A stretch of DNA of 64,000 nucleotides from Arachnia rubra (GTDB lineage: Bacteria; Actinomycetota; Actinomycetes; Propionibacteriales; Propionibacteriaceae): NCBI RefSeq assembly GCF_019973735.1, contig NZ_AP024463.1:1302001-1366000 (forward strand). Reading direction: 5' to 3'. This document shows, piece by piece, positions 54,869 to 63,020 of this stretch. The position numbers and the translations under genes were made by a program. Every line of letters begins with the position of its first letter. Positions within the stretch are counted from its first letter, which is position 1. Under the pieces are notes generated by a model. That model was not told the DNA's origin and searched no databases. It worked only from the letters and a program-made list of their open reading frames with translations.

Positions 54869-55516
54869 ATGGGGGTGATCACAGCGGAGTGGCGCAAGCT
54901 ATGGCTTCCTGGTCTCTGGCTGGTGGCTGCGGTCACCACGGGCTGCTCCTGGCTGCTGGCGGCGATGATGTCAGGCCCTCGGGGAGCCGAGCAGACGCTG
55001 CAGCTGGTGCCGAGGTTCGCGGCGCTGGGGCTCATCCTGCTAGGCGTGATGGCGGCCACAGGAGAGTACGCCGGACGCCAGGTGTTAACCACCTGCGCCG
55101 CGATGCCCTGCCGCGCCCAAGTGGGGGTGGCCAAGCTGGCGACGGCCGCGGGTGCCCTCCTGGCAGCCGCCCTGGTGGCCGTGCTGGGACTGTGGCTGCT
55201 GGCCGGCGCGGGGGAGTGGAGACTGCCCGGAGCGGCGGCCTACCTGGTGGCGATGGGACTGCTCGGCTACGCCATCGGGCTGGTACTGCGTCAGCTGGTG
55301 CCGGCCCTCACCACAGCGCTGGTCTTCCTTGTGGTCCTACCACCCATGCTGCTGCCCTACACCCGGCTGGCCAGCTGGCTCCCAGGGGCCGCCGGAGCCG
55401 ACCTGTTCGCGGCCAGCCCAGAACATCCCGTCATGCAGTCCGCCACCGCCCTGGCCGGGTGGGTGGCGCTGCTATGGCTGACCGCCCTGGTGACCTGGGC
55501 GAGACGCGATGCCTGA
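54869..55516 (+). CDS. ABC-2 type permease, second subunit
   Basis: A 215-aa polytopic protein (about six hydrophobic segments) starting MGVITAEWRKLWLPGLWL, with the same ITAEWRKL and ATGEYAGRQVL motifs as its neighbour. ATG 54869 has AGGGAGG 5 nt upstream. It probably forms a heterodimeric channel with the first permease. In similar loci such exporters protect against cell-wall-active peptides, but no substrate evidence is in the sequence. Confidence 0.83.
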   Translation: MGVITAEWRKLWLPGLWLVAAVTTGCSWLLAAMMSGPRGAEQTLQLVPRFAALGLILLGVMAATGEYAGRQVLTTCAAMPCRAQVGVAKLATAAGALLAAALVAVLGLWLLAGAGEWRLPGAAAYLVAMGLLGYAIGLVLRQLVPALTTALVFLVVLPPMLLPYTRLASWLPGAAGADLFAASPEHPVMQSATALAGWVALLWLTALVTWARRDA

Positions 55517-55601
55517 TCTCCCGCCGGCCTCTGACGTGAGTCACGAGGATTACCCGTAGAATCCCATGCCATACCTGCGCATTGGATTGCGGTGAATATT
55601 A

Positions 55602-56840
55602 TCAGTGTTCCCAGAGAGCTGAGACTGGCATTCCCCAGAAACCAGGCCCCATGCCTACATTCTGGGGATATAGACTCAAGACAATGCCACCTCGGCAGCG
55701 GTCACCGAGTCTCTCCTTGAGCTTCTTCAGGTGCTTGAAATGGTCAGTGCGCAGCGTCTGTGTCGCCTTTACCTCGATTCCCCATACACTTTCATCCGAC
55801 ATTTCGACGATGATGTCGATCTCGCTTCCCAGGGAGTCGCGATAATGCCCCAGGGTGAAATCGGATTCCGACCACCCCTGTTGTTTCATCAGTTCGGTCG
55901 CCACGAAGCTCTCCAGCAATCCCCCTATGTGAGGACTTGTCGTGCTGGCGAGGCGCTCTGATGTCGTCCCCAGAAGGTGTGAGGCCAAGCCGACGTCCCT
56001 GATGCCTGCCTTTGGCTTTCCTGTGACCCGTTTCAAGGAGTTATTGGTCCAGGGGGGCAGGAGGTAAATCATGTAGAGACGTTGAAGCGCATCCAGGTAG
56101 AGGTTGGCGGTGGAGGCCGGAAGCTCGGCTTGTGAAGCCAGGTGAGACTTGACGAGTTCTCCTCCCTGGTTTGCGGCAATCACGTCGAGGATGCTGGCCA
56201 GGCGCTCAGGCTGGTTCGTTGCAATCGTGTCACGGGCGTCGCGTTGAACTATTTGACTCATATAGGAGCTAAACCACAGGCGGCGAGAGCGTGCGCTGAG
56301 ATCCTGCACCTCTGGGAAACCTCCCCGGATAAGTATTCCAGCGTAGTCAGGCCTGCTTAATGCTGAGTTTTTGCTGTGTCCTGGGCCAACGGTTTCCAGA
56401 TGTGTGATGAAATCATCCTGTTTGCGGCGCAGCTCGCCTTGTGAAAATCCCTCGAGATTCATCAGGATGGCCCGGCCAGCCAGGGAGTCGGGGGTCCTTT
56501 CCAGGCGTAACAGATCGGCGGAGCCGGTCAGGAGGAAACGACCTGGGCGACGGTCCCTATCGATGCTGGCCTTTATCTCCAGTAGAAGCTCTGGACATCT
56601 CTGCAGCTCATCGATCACCAGAGTTTCTGTTCCACCAGAGGTGATGAAGCCAACAGGATCTTCCAAGGCACTGTTCAGGGTGGCCGTATCGTCCAAGGTC
56701 ATATACCTGGCCTGCGGCAGGTCCAGCAGGTGAGTGAGTGTTGACTTCCCGACCTGACGGGCGCCAAGCAGCATCATCGCTGGGAATGTGCCCATGACCT
56801 CGCCGGCGATTGGTCCCAGGTGACGATCTCGCAACTCCAT
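55602..56840 (-). CDS. AAA ATPase with DUF4143 C-terminus
   Basis: A 412-aa protein with an N-terminal AAA_14 ATPase domain (Walker A LLGARQVGKSTL, Lys32; Walker B TLVIDELQRCPELLLEIK; LLTGSADLLRL) and a C-terminal DUF4143 nuclease-like domain with IGGLLESFVATELMKQQGW and the PD-(D/E)xK-like E-x-D-x-x-V...GIEVKA (EIDIIVE, GIEVKA). This family is common as a mobile gene of unknown function in bacteria and archaea. The local GC is visibly lower than in the flanks, suggesting transfer. It is an orphan: the nearest genes are convergent or unrelated. A 22-bp tandem repeat lies directly upstream. Confidence 0.9.
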   Translation of the reverse strand: MELRDRHLGPIAGEVMGTFPAMMLLGARQVGKSTLTHLLDLPQARYMTLDDTATLNSALEDPVGFITSGGTETLVIDELQRCPELLLEIKASIDRDRRPGRFLLTGSADLLRLERTPDSLAGRAILMNLEGFSQGELRRKQDDFITHLETVGPGHSKNSALSRPDYAGILIRGGFPEVQDLSARSRRLWFSSYMSQIVQRDARDTIATNQPERLASILDVIAANQGGELVKSHLASQAELPASTANLYLDALQRLYMIYLLPPWTNNSLKRVTGKPKAGIRDVGLASHLLGTTSERLASTTSPHIGGLLESFVATELMKQQGWSESDFTLGHYRDSLGSEIDIIVEMSDESVWGIEVKATQTLRTDHFKHLKKLKERLGDRCRGGIVLSLYPQNVGMGPGFWGMPVSALWEH

Positions 56841-56860
56841 GGGAAGATCCTAGCTGGAGC

Positions 56861-56985
56861 ATTGTGATTCTGCAGCAATTTCATTGTGATTCTGCAGCAA
56901 TTTCATTGTGGTTCTGCAGCAGTTTGGTTGTGATTCTGCAGCAGTTTGGTTGTGGTTTTGCACTACTTCCATTGTGGTTCTGCAG
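56861..56985. repeat. 22-bp tandem repeat array upstream of the AAA ATPase gene
   Basis: Five full units start at 56861, 56883, 56905, 56927 and 56949, with a sixth partial copy at 56971-56985. Each unit starts RTTGTGRTT and most contain the palindrome CTGCAG followed by CARTTT. Units 1 and 2 are identical, units 3 and 4 share a GCAGTTTG end, and unit 5 has diverged (TTGCAC in place of CTGCAG). The array ends 1 nt before the oxidoreductase stop codon and lies 20 nt upstream of the ATPase start, so on the minus strand it fills the whole gap between the two genes. Confidence 0.9.
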
Positions 56986-59769
56986 TCAGCGGGCGGCGGG
57001 TGGGTAGGTGGCGAATAGCTCGGCGAGGCTCATTGAGTCGCGGCCTGCCAGGCCTTTCAGCTGGGTCTGGCAGCTGAAGCCGTCGGCCAGCACGATGGCC
57101 TCCGGATGGGCCTCGACCGCGGGTCCCAGGTCGTGCTCGAAGACCTTGACGCTCACTTCGTGGTGTCCGATCTCGACGCCGAAGTTGCCAGCCAGGCCAC
57201 AGCAGCCACCCACCTGCACCAGATCGGCCCCGGTCGCCTTCACCAGGGCCTGGTCGGCCTGCCAGCCGATCACGGAGGCGTGATGGCAGTGGGGCTGGGC
57301 GACGATGGTGTGCCCGCTCAGATCGGGGGGCTGGAGGTCCGGGTCCTGGGTCAGGAATTCCGCCAGCGTCAGGACCTTTCCCCTCAGCGCCTTCACATTC
57401 TCGTCCTGGGGCAGCAGCTCGGGGGCGTCGGAGCGCCACACGCTGGTGCAACTCGGCTCAACCCCGATGATGGGGATCCCGCCGGCAACGAACGGCGCCA
57501 GCACGGCGGCCGCGTGCCGGAGCTGGCGGCGGGCGCCGTCGAGCTGCCCCGTCGAGATCCACGTCAGGCCGCAGCATGCCCGTTCGTCCAGGACCTGGGG
57601 CTCGTAGCCGAGCCGGGCCAGGACCTGCACCATCGCCGCGAAGGACCCCGACTCGAAGCAGTCGCTGAACGAGTCCACCCAGATCAGGACAGGCCCCTTG
57701 GAGCCGCCCGTGGGCAGAGGAGTGCGGCGACGGGCCGACCGCGATGCGAACCGGGGGATCTGACGCCTGCCATCGACCCCGGCAGCCCATTTCATGACCG
57801 CCCCGAGCCCTGGTGCGGCGCCCACGATATTGATTAGCGGCCCGATGCCGGGGATCTTCGTGATGAGCCGTCCCCAGCGCGGCAGCCAGCCCAGCGAGTA
57901 GTGGTTGCGGGGCCGCAGCCGTCCCTTGAGACGCTCGTAGGTGACACGTGCTTTGTAGGCGGCCATGTCGATGCCGGTGGGGCAGTCGCGGGAGCATCCC
58001 TTGCACGACAGGCACAAGTCGAGAGCCTCGGCCACCTCCGGGGATCGCCATCCGCCGGTGATGAGGGAGCCGTTGACCATCTCCTGCAACGCTCTGGCTC
58101 GGCCCCGGGTGGAGTCCTTCTCGTCGCGGGTGGCCTGGTAGCTGGGGCACATCACGCCGCCGGCTGCGGTGGTGTTGGACAGGCATTTCCCGACCCCGGA
58201 GCACTGGTGCACCTGGGTCACGAACGCGGGATCTGCCACATTGAGCGGAGAGACGGTGGCAGCCACCATCCGGAGGTTCGCGTCCGTGGGAGCGGGGTCG
58301 ACCAGCACCCCGGGGTTGAGGAGGTTCTCGGGGTCGAACAGATGCTTGACCTCGCCGAACAGCCTCAGCGCCTCGGGGGAGTACATCCTGGGGAGCAGCT
58401 CCGAGCGGGCGCGCCCGTCACCGTGCTCTCCGGACATCGACCCGCCGTGCGAGGCCACCAGCTCGGCCGCCTCCAGCATGAAGGCGCGGTACCGGGCCTG
58501 GCCGTCTGGGGCCTCGAAGGGAAAGTCGATGCGGGCATGGACGCAGCCGTCGCCGAAGTGGCCGTAGGGCATCGAGTGCAGGCCATGCCGCGCCAGGAGG
58601 GACTCGAAGTCGCGCAGGTAGTCGCCCAGGTGCTCTGGGGGAACCGCCGCATCCTCCCAGCTGCCGTAGGCGGGTTTGTCCAGCGACACCCCCGCCAGGC
58701 CGGCCCCGTCCGCTCGTAGTTTCCACAGCGACGTGGCCTGTGCCTGATCCTCGACGATCCATCCCGCGTCCGTGGCGGCCTCAGCCAGCAGGGCTTCGGC
58801 GCGGGCGTGGACCTCGGCCGGATCCTCGCCGGCCAGTTCGACGAACATCCAGCCTTCGCCGTCCGGCAGCCGCCCGACGGAACCGGTTCCGCGTTTGCGG
58901 ATCACGACATCGACGATGCGGCGGTCCAGTCCCTCGCAGGCCGTGGGCCGGAATTTCAGCAGGCGGGAGATGTCGTCGCCGGCGCGGTCCATCGACGGAT
59001 AGCCGAGCGCCACCATCAGGCGATGCGGCGGATCGGGGGTCAGGCGCACCGTGGCGCGGGTGATGATCCCGAGGGTGCCCTCGGTACCTGCGAAGAACTT
59101 CGCCACGTTGAAGCGTCTCTCGGGCAGCAGATGCTCCATGGAGTAGCCGGAGACCTGGCGTGAGAACCGGCCGAACTGGGTCCGGATCACACCCAGGTTC
59201 GCCATCACCAGGGAACGCAGCTCCGGGAAGTCGTCGTGGCCCAGGACCCGCAGCTGGCCGTGGCCGTCGATGATCTCCAGCTCCACCACGTTGTCAGACA
59301 TGCGGCCATAGCCCAGCGCCCGCGGTCCACAGGCGTTGTTCCCGATCATCCCGCCGACGGTGCACCTCGACGAGGTGGACGGGTCGGGGCCGAGCCTCAG
59401 CCCATGGGGTGCAGCCGCCCGCTGCAATTTCTCCTGGACCACCCCAGGGTCGATCACAGCGGTGCGGGTTTCCTCGTCGATGACGTGGATGTGGTTCAGG
59501 TGTTTGGCGACGTCTATCACGAGGCCTTCCCCGACGGCGTTGCCTGCACAGGAAGTCCCCGCGCCACGCACCGTGACCGGTAGGCGGCAGGCCAGGGCAG
59601 CACGCGCCACCGCGATCAGCTGATCGCGGTCCTCGGGGTATGCCACCAGCAGAGGTGGCACCCGGTACAGGGAGGCGTCGGAGGAATAGATGGCGCGGGT
59701 GAGCGTCGAATCATCCAGTAAGCGGGTTAAGTCACCTAGTCGGTCACGAAACTGCTTGACTGGATTCAC
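56986..59769 (-). CDS. FAD-linked oxidase / Fe-S oxidoreductase fusion (D-lactate dehydrogenase-like)
   Basis: A 927-aa flavoprotein. The N-terminal PCMH FAD-binding domain (about 30-260; TVRGAGTSCAGNAVGEG, MIGNNACGPRALGYG) is followed by an FAD-oxidase C-terminal domain (about 270-510; SGEHGDGRARSELL, MPYGHFGDGCVHARI). Then a ferredoxin-like region (CSGVGKCLSN...CPSYQATRDEKDSTRGRAR, CLSCKGCSRDCPTGIDM) and two cysteine-rich CCG-type motifs (ERACCGLTW, GGCCGLAGNFG). It resembles YdiJ/Dld-type 2-hydroxyacid dehydrogenases. The MarR gene overlaps its start, so substrate-responsive control is likely. The physiological substrate (D-lactate or similar) is inference. Confidence 0.88.
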   Translation of the reverse strand: MNPVKQFRDRLGDLTRLLDDSTLTRAIYSSDASLYRVPPLLVAYPEDRDQLIAVARAALACRLPVTVRGAGTSCAGNAVGEGLVIDVAKHLNHIHVIDEETRTAVIDPGVVQEKLQRAAAPHGLRLGPDPSTSSRCTVGGMIGNNACGPRALGYGRMSDNVVELEIIDGHGQLRVLGHDDFPELRSLVMANLGVIRTQFGRFSRQVSGYSMEHLLPERRFNVAKFFAGTEGTLGIITRATVRLTPDPPHRLMVALGYPSMDRAGDDISRLLKFRPTACEGLDRRIVDVVIRKRGTGSVGRLPDGEGWMFVELAGEDPAEVHARAEALLAEAATDAGWIVEDQAQATSLWKLRADGAGLAGVSLDKPAYGSWEDAAVPPEHLGDYLRDFESLLARHGLHSMPYGHFGDGCVHARIDFPFEAPDGQARYRAFMLEAAELVASHGGSMSGEHGDGRARSELLPRMYSPEALRLFGEVKHLFDPENLLNPGVLVDPAPTDANLRMVAATVSPLNVADPAFVTQVHQCSGVGKCLSNTTAAGGVMCPSYQATRDEKDSTRGRARALQEMVNGSLITGGWRSPEVAEALDLCLSCKGCSRDCPTGIDMAAYKARVTYERLKGRLRPRNHYSLGWLPRWGRLITKIPGIGPLINIVGAAPGLGAVMKWAAGVDGRRQIPRFASRSARRRTPLPTGGSKGPVLIWVDSFSDCFESGSFAAMVQVLARLGYEPQVLDERACCGLTWISTGQLDGARRQLRHAAAVLAPFVAGGIPIIGVEPSCTSVWRSDAPELLPQDENVKALRGKVLTLAEFLTQDPDLQPPDLSGHTIVAQPHCHHASVIGWQADQALVKATGADLVQVGGCCGLAGNFGVEIGHHEVSVKVFEHDLGPAVEAHPEAIVLADGFSCQTQLKGLAGRDSMSLAELFATYPPAAR

Positions 59770-60230
59770 GAACGTTCATCGTAATCAGGGACAGCCAGGA
59801 TGGCAGCGCAGGCCCGGCCCAGAGCCTCTAGATCATCGGGTTCAACAGCGTCAATCAGAATCCGCCGCACCGCGGCCACATGCCCGGGGGCGACCTGCGC
59901 CAGGAAATTTATGCCCGCGGATGTAAGCGAGGCTAATACTCCGCGACCGTCGTCGGCGCAGTTCGTGCGTTCTGCGTGCCCCCTGACTTCGAGACGTTTG
60001 ACGGTGTGCGTTAAGCGGGAGCGAGACTGGCTGACTGCGTGTGCCAGCTCGCTCATACGTAATTGCTTCCCCGGCGCCTCGGAGAGGGTGACGAGTATCT
60101 CGTATTCAGCCAGATCAAGGCCATCAAGCCGAAGATCGGCATCGAGGTAGCTCTGTATGCGATGAGTAGCTCGCAGCCAGGAACGCCAGATTTGCTGTTG
60201 ATCATCATCTAACCATTGGACCTCGGTCAC
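59766..60230 (-). CDS. MarR-family transcriptional regulator
   Basis: A 154-aa winged-helix regulator with the MarR layout: helices about 12-50, the recognition region RMSELAHAVSQSRSRLTHTVKRLEVRG (about 58-85) and the wing DDGRGVLASLT. GTG 60228-60230 is the start (MTEVQWLDDDQQQ); it sits 6 nt after a -10-like TAGGAT on the minus strand, predicting a leaderless mRNA. Its stop overlaps the oxidoreductase start, so the two form an operon. It is divergent from the acyl-CoA synthetase across a symmetrical region that may hold its operator. Confidence 0.88.
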   Translation of the reverse strand: MTEVQWLDDDQQQIWRSWLRATHRIQSYLDADLRLDGLDLAEYEILVTLSEAPGKQLRMSELAHAVSQSRSRLTHTVKRLEVRGHAERTNCADDGRGVLASLTSAGINFLAQVAPGHVAAVRRILIDAVEPDDLEALGRACAAILAVPDYDERS

Positions 60231-60236
60231 TTCGCA

Positions 60237-60302
60237 ATCCTAACCAGACAGGGGGTCCAGCGTCGCAAAATTGTGGAATAGACCCTGGTGTTCGGTTAGG
60301 CT
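60237..60302. promoter_or_regulatory. symmetrical divergent promoter region of marR and acyl-CoA synthetase
   Basis: CCTAACCAGACA (60239-60250) and TGTTCGGTTAGG (60289-60300) are inverted copies (10 of 12 positions complementary). Each contains a -10 hexamer: TAGGAT on the minus strand (60237-60242) and TAGGCT on the plus strand (60297-60302). Weak -35 candidates lie 20 nt away on each side (TTGCGA, TTGTGG). The inverted copies overlapping both -10 elements are plausible MarR operator half-sites (inference). Confidence 0.5.
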
Positions 60303-60329
60303 CGCAGCGCCATGTCTCGAGGAGTATCG

Positions 60330-62159
60330 ATGAGTCTTCAGGAAGAACTGCTCAGCTTCGCCAGCTCGGTGGGTGACATGTTCCGGCGTAGAGTTGCCAA
60401 GACGCCCAACAGCCTGGCTTTCCTTGATCCGGATCGCGCACCGCAGGGGCCCAACCAGTGGTCCCGCTACACGTGGGCGGAGTCTCGGGTTCTGGTGGAC
60501 CAGCTGGCTGCGGGTCTGCTTGCCCGGGGACTGGCCCGGGAACAGCGGGTGGGCATCATCTCCAGCACGCGGCTCGAATGGATTCTGATGGATCTCGCGG
60601 TGGCCTGCGCAGCGGGCGCCACCACGACGGTCTACCCCAACACAGCTGCTGGGGATGTGGACTTCATCCTGGGCGATTCCGGGACCTGCATCGCCGTGGT
60701 CGAGGATGCTTCACAACTGGCGAAGGTGAACGCGAGCCCGTTCCTGGCCAAGACCATCCACACGATCGTCGTCATCGACGCCAGCGGGGTGGAGCTGAAC
60801 GACCGGGTCATCTCCTACACGCAGCTGCAACGCCTGGGCGCGGAACTCCTGGACCAGAACCCCGGCATCGTCGACGAGGCCATCGCCACCACCGGCCACG
60901 AAACCCTCTCTACCCTCATCTACACCTCCGGGACGACAGGCCAGCCGAAAGGGGTCCGGCTCAATCACGCATCCTGGATCTACGAGGGGGCAGGGACGAA
61001 GCACTGGGAGATCATCGACGAATCCGACCTCCAGTACCTGTGGCTCCCGCTCAGCCACGTCTTCGGCAAGGCGCTCATCGCCTGCCAGATCGCATACGGC
61101 TTCGCCTCGGCCGTCGACGGGCGCATCGACCGGATCGTCGAAGGCCTGGGAGAGGTCAAACCCACGTTCATGTGCGGCGCCCCACGCATCTTCGAGAAGG
61201 TGAGGGCTGCCGTGATGACCAGCAGCTCCGGCCTGAAGGACCACGTCGCCCGCTGGGCCTTCGCCGTCGGCCGTGACTCCCGCAGCTACCGGCTCGCGGG
61301 TCGCCCCATGCCCGGGTTCCTGGCGATCAAGTACCGGCTGGCCGACGCCCTCGTGTTCTCTAAACTGAAGGCGAGGCTGGGAGGGCGCATGAAGTTCATG
61401 ATCTCGGGCTCGGCGAAGCTCTCCGCTCAAGTGCAGGAGTGGTTCTACTCCGCCGGGCTGCTGATCGTGGAGGGGTACGGGTCCACCGAGACCTCCGCGA
61501 TCGCTTTCCTGAACCTGCCCACGGAACCATGTTTCGGCTCGGTCGGGAGGGTGATGCCCGGGATCGAGACCATGATCGCGGATGACGGCGAGGTGTTGTT
61601 GCGGGGGCCCATCATCACGCCTGGATATCACAACCTGCCGGACATCACAGCCGAGGCGTTCACCGACGGCTGGTACCACACGGGAGACCTGGGAGAGTTC
61701 GATGCCAGGGGCAACCTGACTATCACCGATCGCAAGAAGGACCTGTTCAAGACCTCCGGCGGCAAGTACATCGCGCCGCAGAAGGTGGAGGCGGCGATCA
61801 CCGCGAACATCCCCTACATCTCCCAGGCCATCGCGGTTGGTGATGGGCGCAAATACTGTTCCGCCCTCCTGGTCCTCGATCCGGCGCTGCTGCGAATCTG
61901 GGCTGAGAAACGCCAGCTGGGCCACCTGAGCTATGCGGAGCTCAGCCAGCGTCCTGAGATCCGCGCATCGATCGAGAAGCAGATGGTGAAGGCGAATTCC
62001 CGGCTTGAGCGCTGGGAGACCGTGAAGCGATTCGCGATCCTCGACCATGAGCTGACGGTCGGCAACGATGGCGTGACCCCGAACATGAAGATCCGTCGTG
62101 CGGCGGTGACAGATCGTTACGCCGACATCGTCGACTCACTCTACGACACCGAGGAGTGA
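60330..62159 (+). CDS. long-chain-fatty-acid--CoA ligase (AMP-binding)
   Basis: A 609-aa ANL-superfamily enzyme that activates fatty acids with ATP and CoA. The AMP-binding motif LIYTSGTTGQPKGV, the A5 region GYGSTETSAIAF, HTGDLGEF (A7) and TDRKKDLFKTSGGKYIAP (A8-A10 region, long-chain type) are present. ATG 60330 follows GAGGAG by 5 nt; the in-frame ATG 60312 would instead fit the -10 at 60297 as a near-leaderless start, so 609 or 615 aa are both possible. It is followed after 1 nt by a thioesterase gene. Confidence 0.93.
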   Translation: MSLQEELLSFASSVGDMFRRRVAKTPNSLAFLDPDRAPQGPNQWSRYTWAESRVLVDQLAAGLLARGLAREQRVGIISSTRLEWILMDLAVACAAGATTTVYPNTAAGDVDFILGDSGTCIAVVEDASQLAKVNASPFLAKTIHTIVVIDASGVELNDRVISYTQLQRLGAELLDQNPGIVDEAIATTGHETLSTLIYTSGTTGQPKGVRLNHASWIYEGAGTKHWEIIDESDLQYLWLPLSHVFGKALIACQIAYGFASAVDGRIDRIVEGLGEVKPTFMCGAPRIFEKVRAAVMTSSSGLKDHVARWAFAVGRDSRSYRLAGRPMPGFLAIKYRLADALVFSKLKARLGGRMKFMISGSAKLSAQVQEWFYSAGLLIVEGYGSTETSAIAFLNLPTEPCFGSVGRVMPGIETMIADDGEVLLRGPIITPGYHNLPDITAEAFTDGWYHTGDLGEFDARGNLTITDRKKDLFKTSGGKYIAPQKVEAAITANIPYISQAIAVGDGRKYCSALLVLDPALLRIWAEKRQLGHLSYAELSQRPEIRASIEKQMVKANSRLERWETVKRFAILDHELTVGNDGVTPNMKIRRAAVTDRYADIVDSLYDTEE

Positions 62160-62160
62160 C

Positions 62161-63009
62161 ATGTTCCGCACCACGATTGCGCTGCGCTGGTCCGACGTCG
62201 ACGCCCAAGGGCATGTCAACAACGCTGTGGTGGCTGACTACCTGCAGGAGGTGCGGGTTGCCTTCTTCCGGTCCGGGCCCTGCACCGAGCTGCTCGACGC
62301 CGGGGTTGTGGTGGTCGGGCACCAGATCCGCTACCTGGCTCCGATCACCTATTCAGACGCCGGCATCGGCGCCGAGATCGTGGTCTCCCGCCTGGGGGGA
62401 GCCCGGTTCGACGTGGCTTATTCGTTGTTCCAGGACGCCACAAGGGTGGTGGAGGCCAGGACGGTGCTGTGCCCATTCGACTTCGAGTCCCAGGTGCCCA
62501 CCCGCCTGGCCCTGACCGACCGGGAATGGCTAGCCACCCATCAGGCTGAGGCGCAGCCCCTGCAGCCCCTCGAGGTGCCGGACCTCGGCCGGAGCGGATC
62601 CGTGACGCCTTGCCCGGTGCGCTGGTCCGATCTGGACTCCTACGGACACGTCAACAATGTGAAGGTCCTCGACTACCTGATGCAGGCGCGCATCACCGTC
62701 ACCACCTCATGGAGCCCCGGCATGGCGCGCTCCGGAACCCCAGGAGCCCAGCTGAACTGGCTCATCGCCCGGCAGGACGTCGACTACGTCAACCAGATTC
62801 CCCACCGGCTGGCGCCGTACGCGGTGCGCACCGCCCCGGCAGCCCTCGGCCGCACATCGGTGACCCTCACCGCTGAGATCTTCAATCCCGACGACGGCAC
62901 CCCCTTTGCCCGTGGCCGCACCATCCTGGTCGCCGCGGACCAGGCCGGGAAGCCCATCGAGCTGCCAGAGCAGGTCAGGCAGGACCTCACGGAGCGGCTG
63001 ATTAGCTGA
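62161..63009 (+). CDS. acyl-CoA thioesterase, double-hotdog
   Basis: A 282-aa protein with two hotdog domains of the 4HBT/FadM type. Each has the catalytic pattern D-x-x-x-H-V-N: RWSDVDAQGHVNNAVVADYL (about residues 10-29) and RWSDLDSYGHVNNVKVLDYL (about 157-176). ATG 62161 is 1 nt after the acyl-CoA synthetase stop, so the pair is co-transcribed: one forms and one hydrolyses acyl-CoA, suggesting lipid turnover or control of acyl-CoA levels. Confidence 0.9.
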   Translation: MFRTTIALRWSDVDAQGHVNNAVVADYLQEVRVAFFRSGPCTELLDAGVVVVGHQIRYLAPITYSDAGIGAEIVVSRLGGARFDVAYSLFQDATRVVEARTVLCPFDFESQVPTRLALTDREWLATHQAEAQPLQPLEVPDLGRSGSVTPCPVRWSDLDSYGHVNNVKVLDYLMQARITVTTSWSPGMARSGTPGAQLNWLIARQDVDYVNQIPHRLAPYAVRTAPAALGRTSVTLTAEIFNPDDGTPFARGRTILVAADQAGKPIELPEQVRQDLTERLIS

Positions 63010-63020
63010 TCCGCGGCATA

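Noticed and set aside
56861..56985. 22-bp array considered as a CRISPR array
   Set aside because: Units are directly contiguous with no unique spacers between them, so it is a tandem repeat.
60711..62048. 445-codon open frame opposite the acyl-CoA synthetase
   Set aside because: Antisense shadow; Asp/Gly/His/Val-rich sequence without any domain features.
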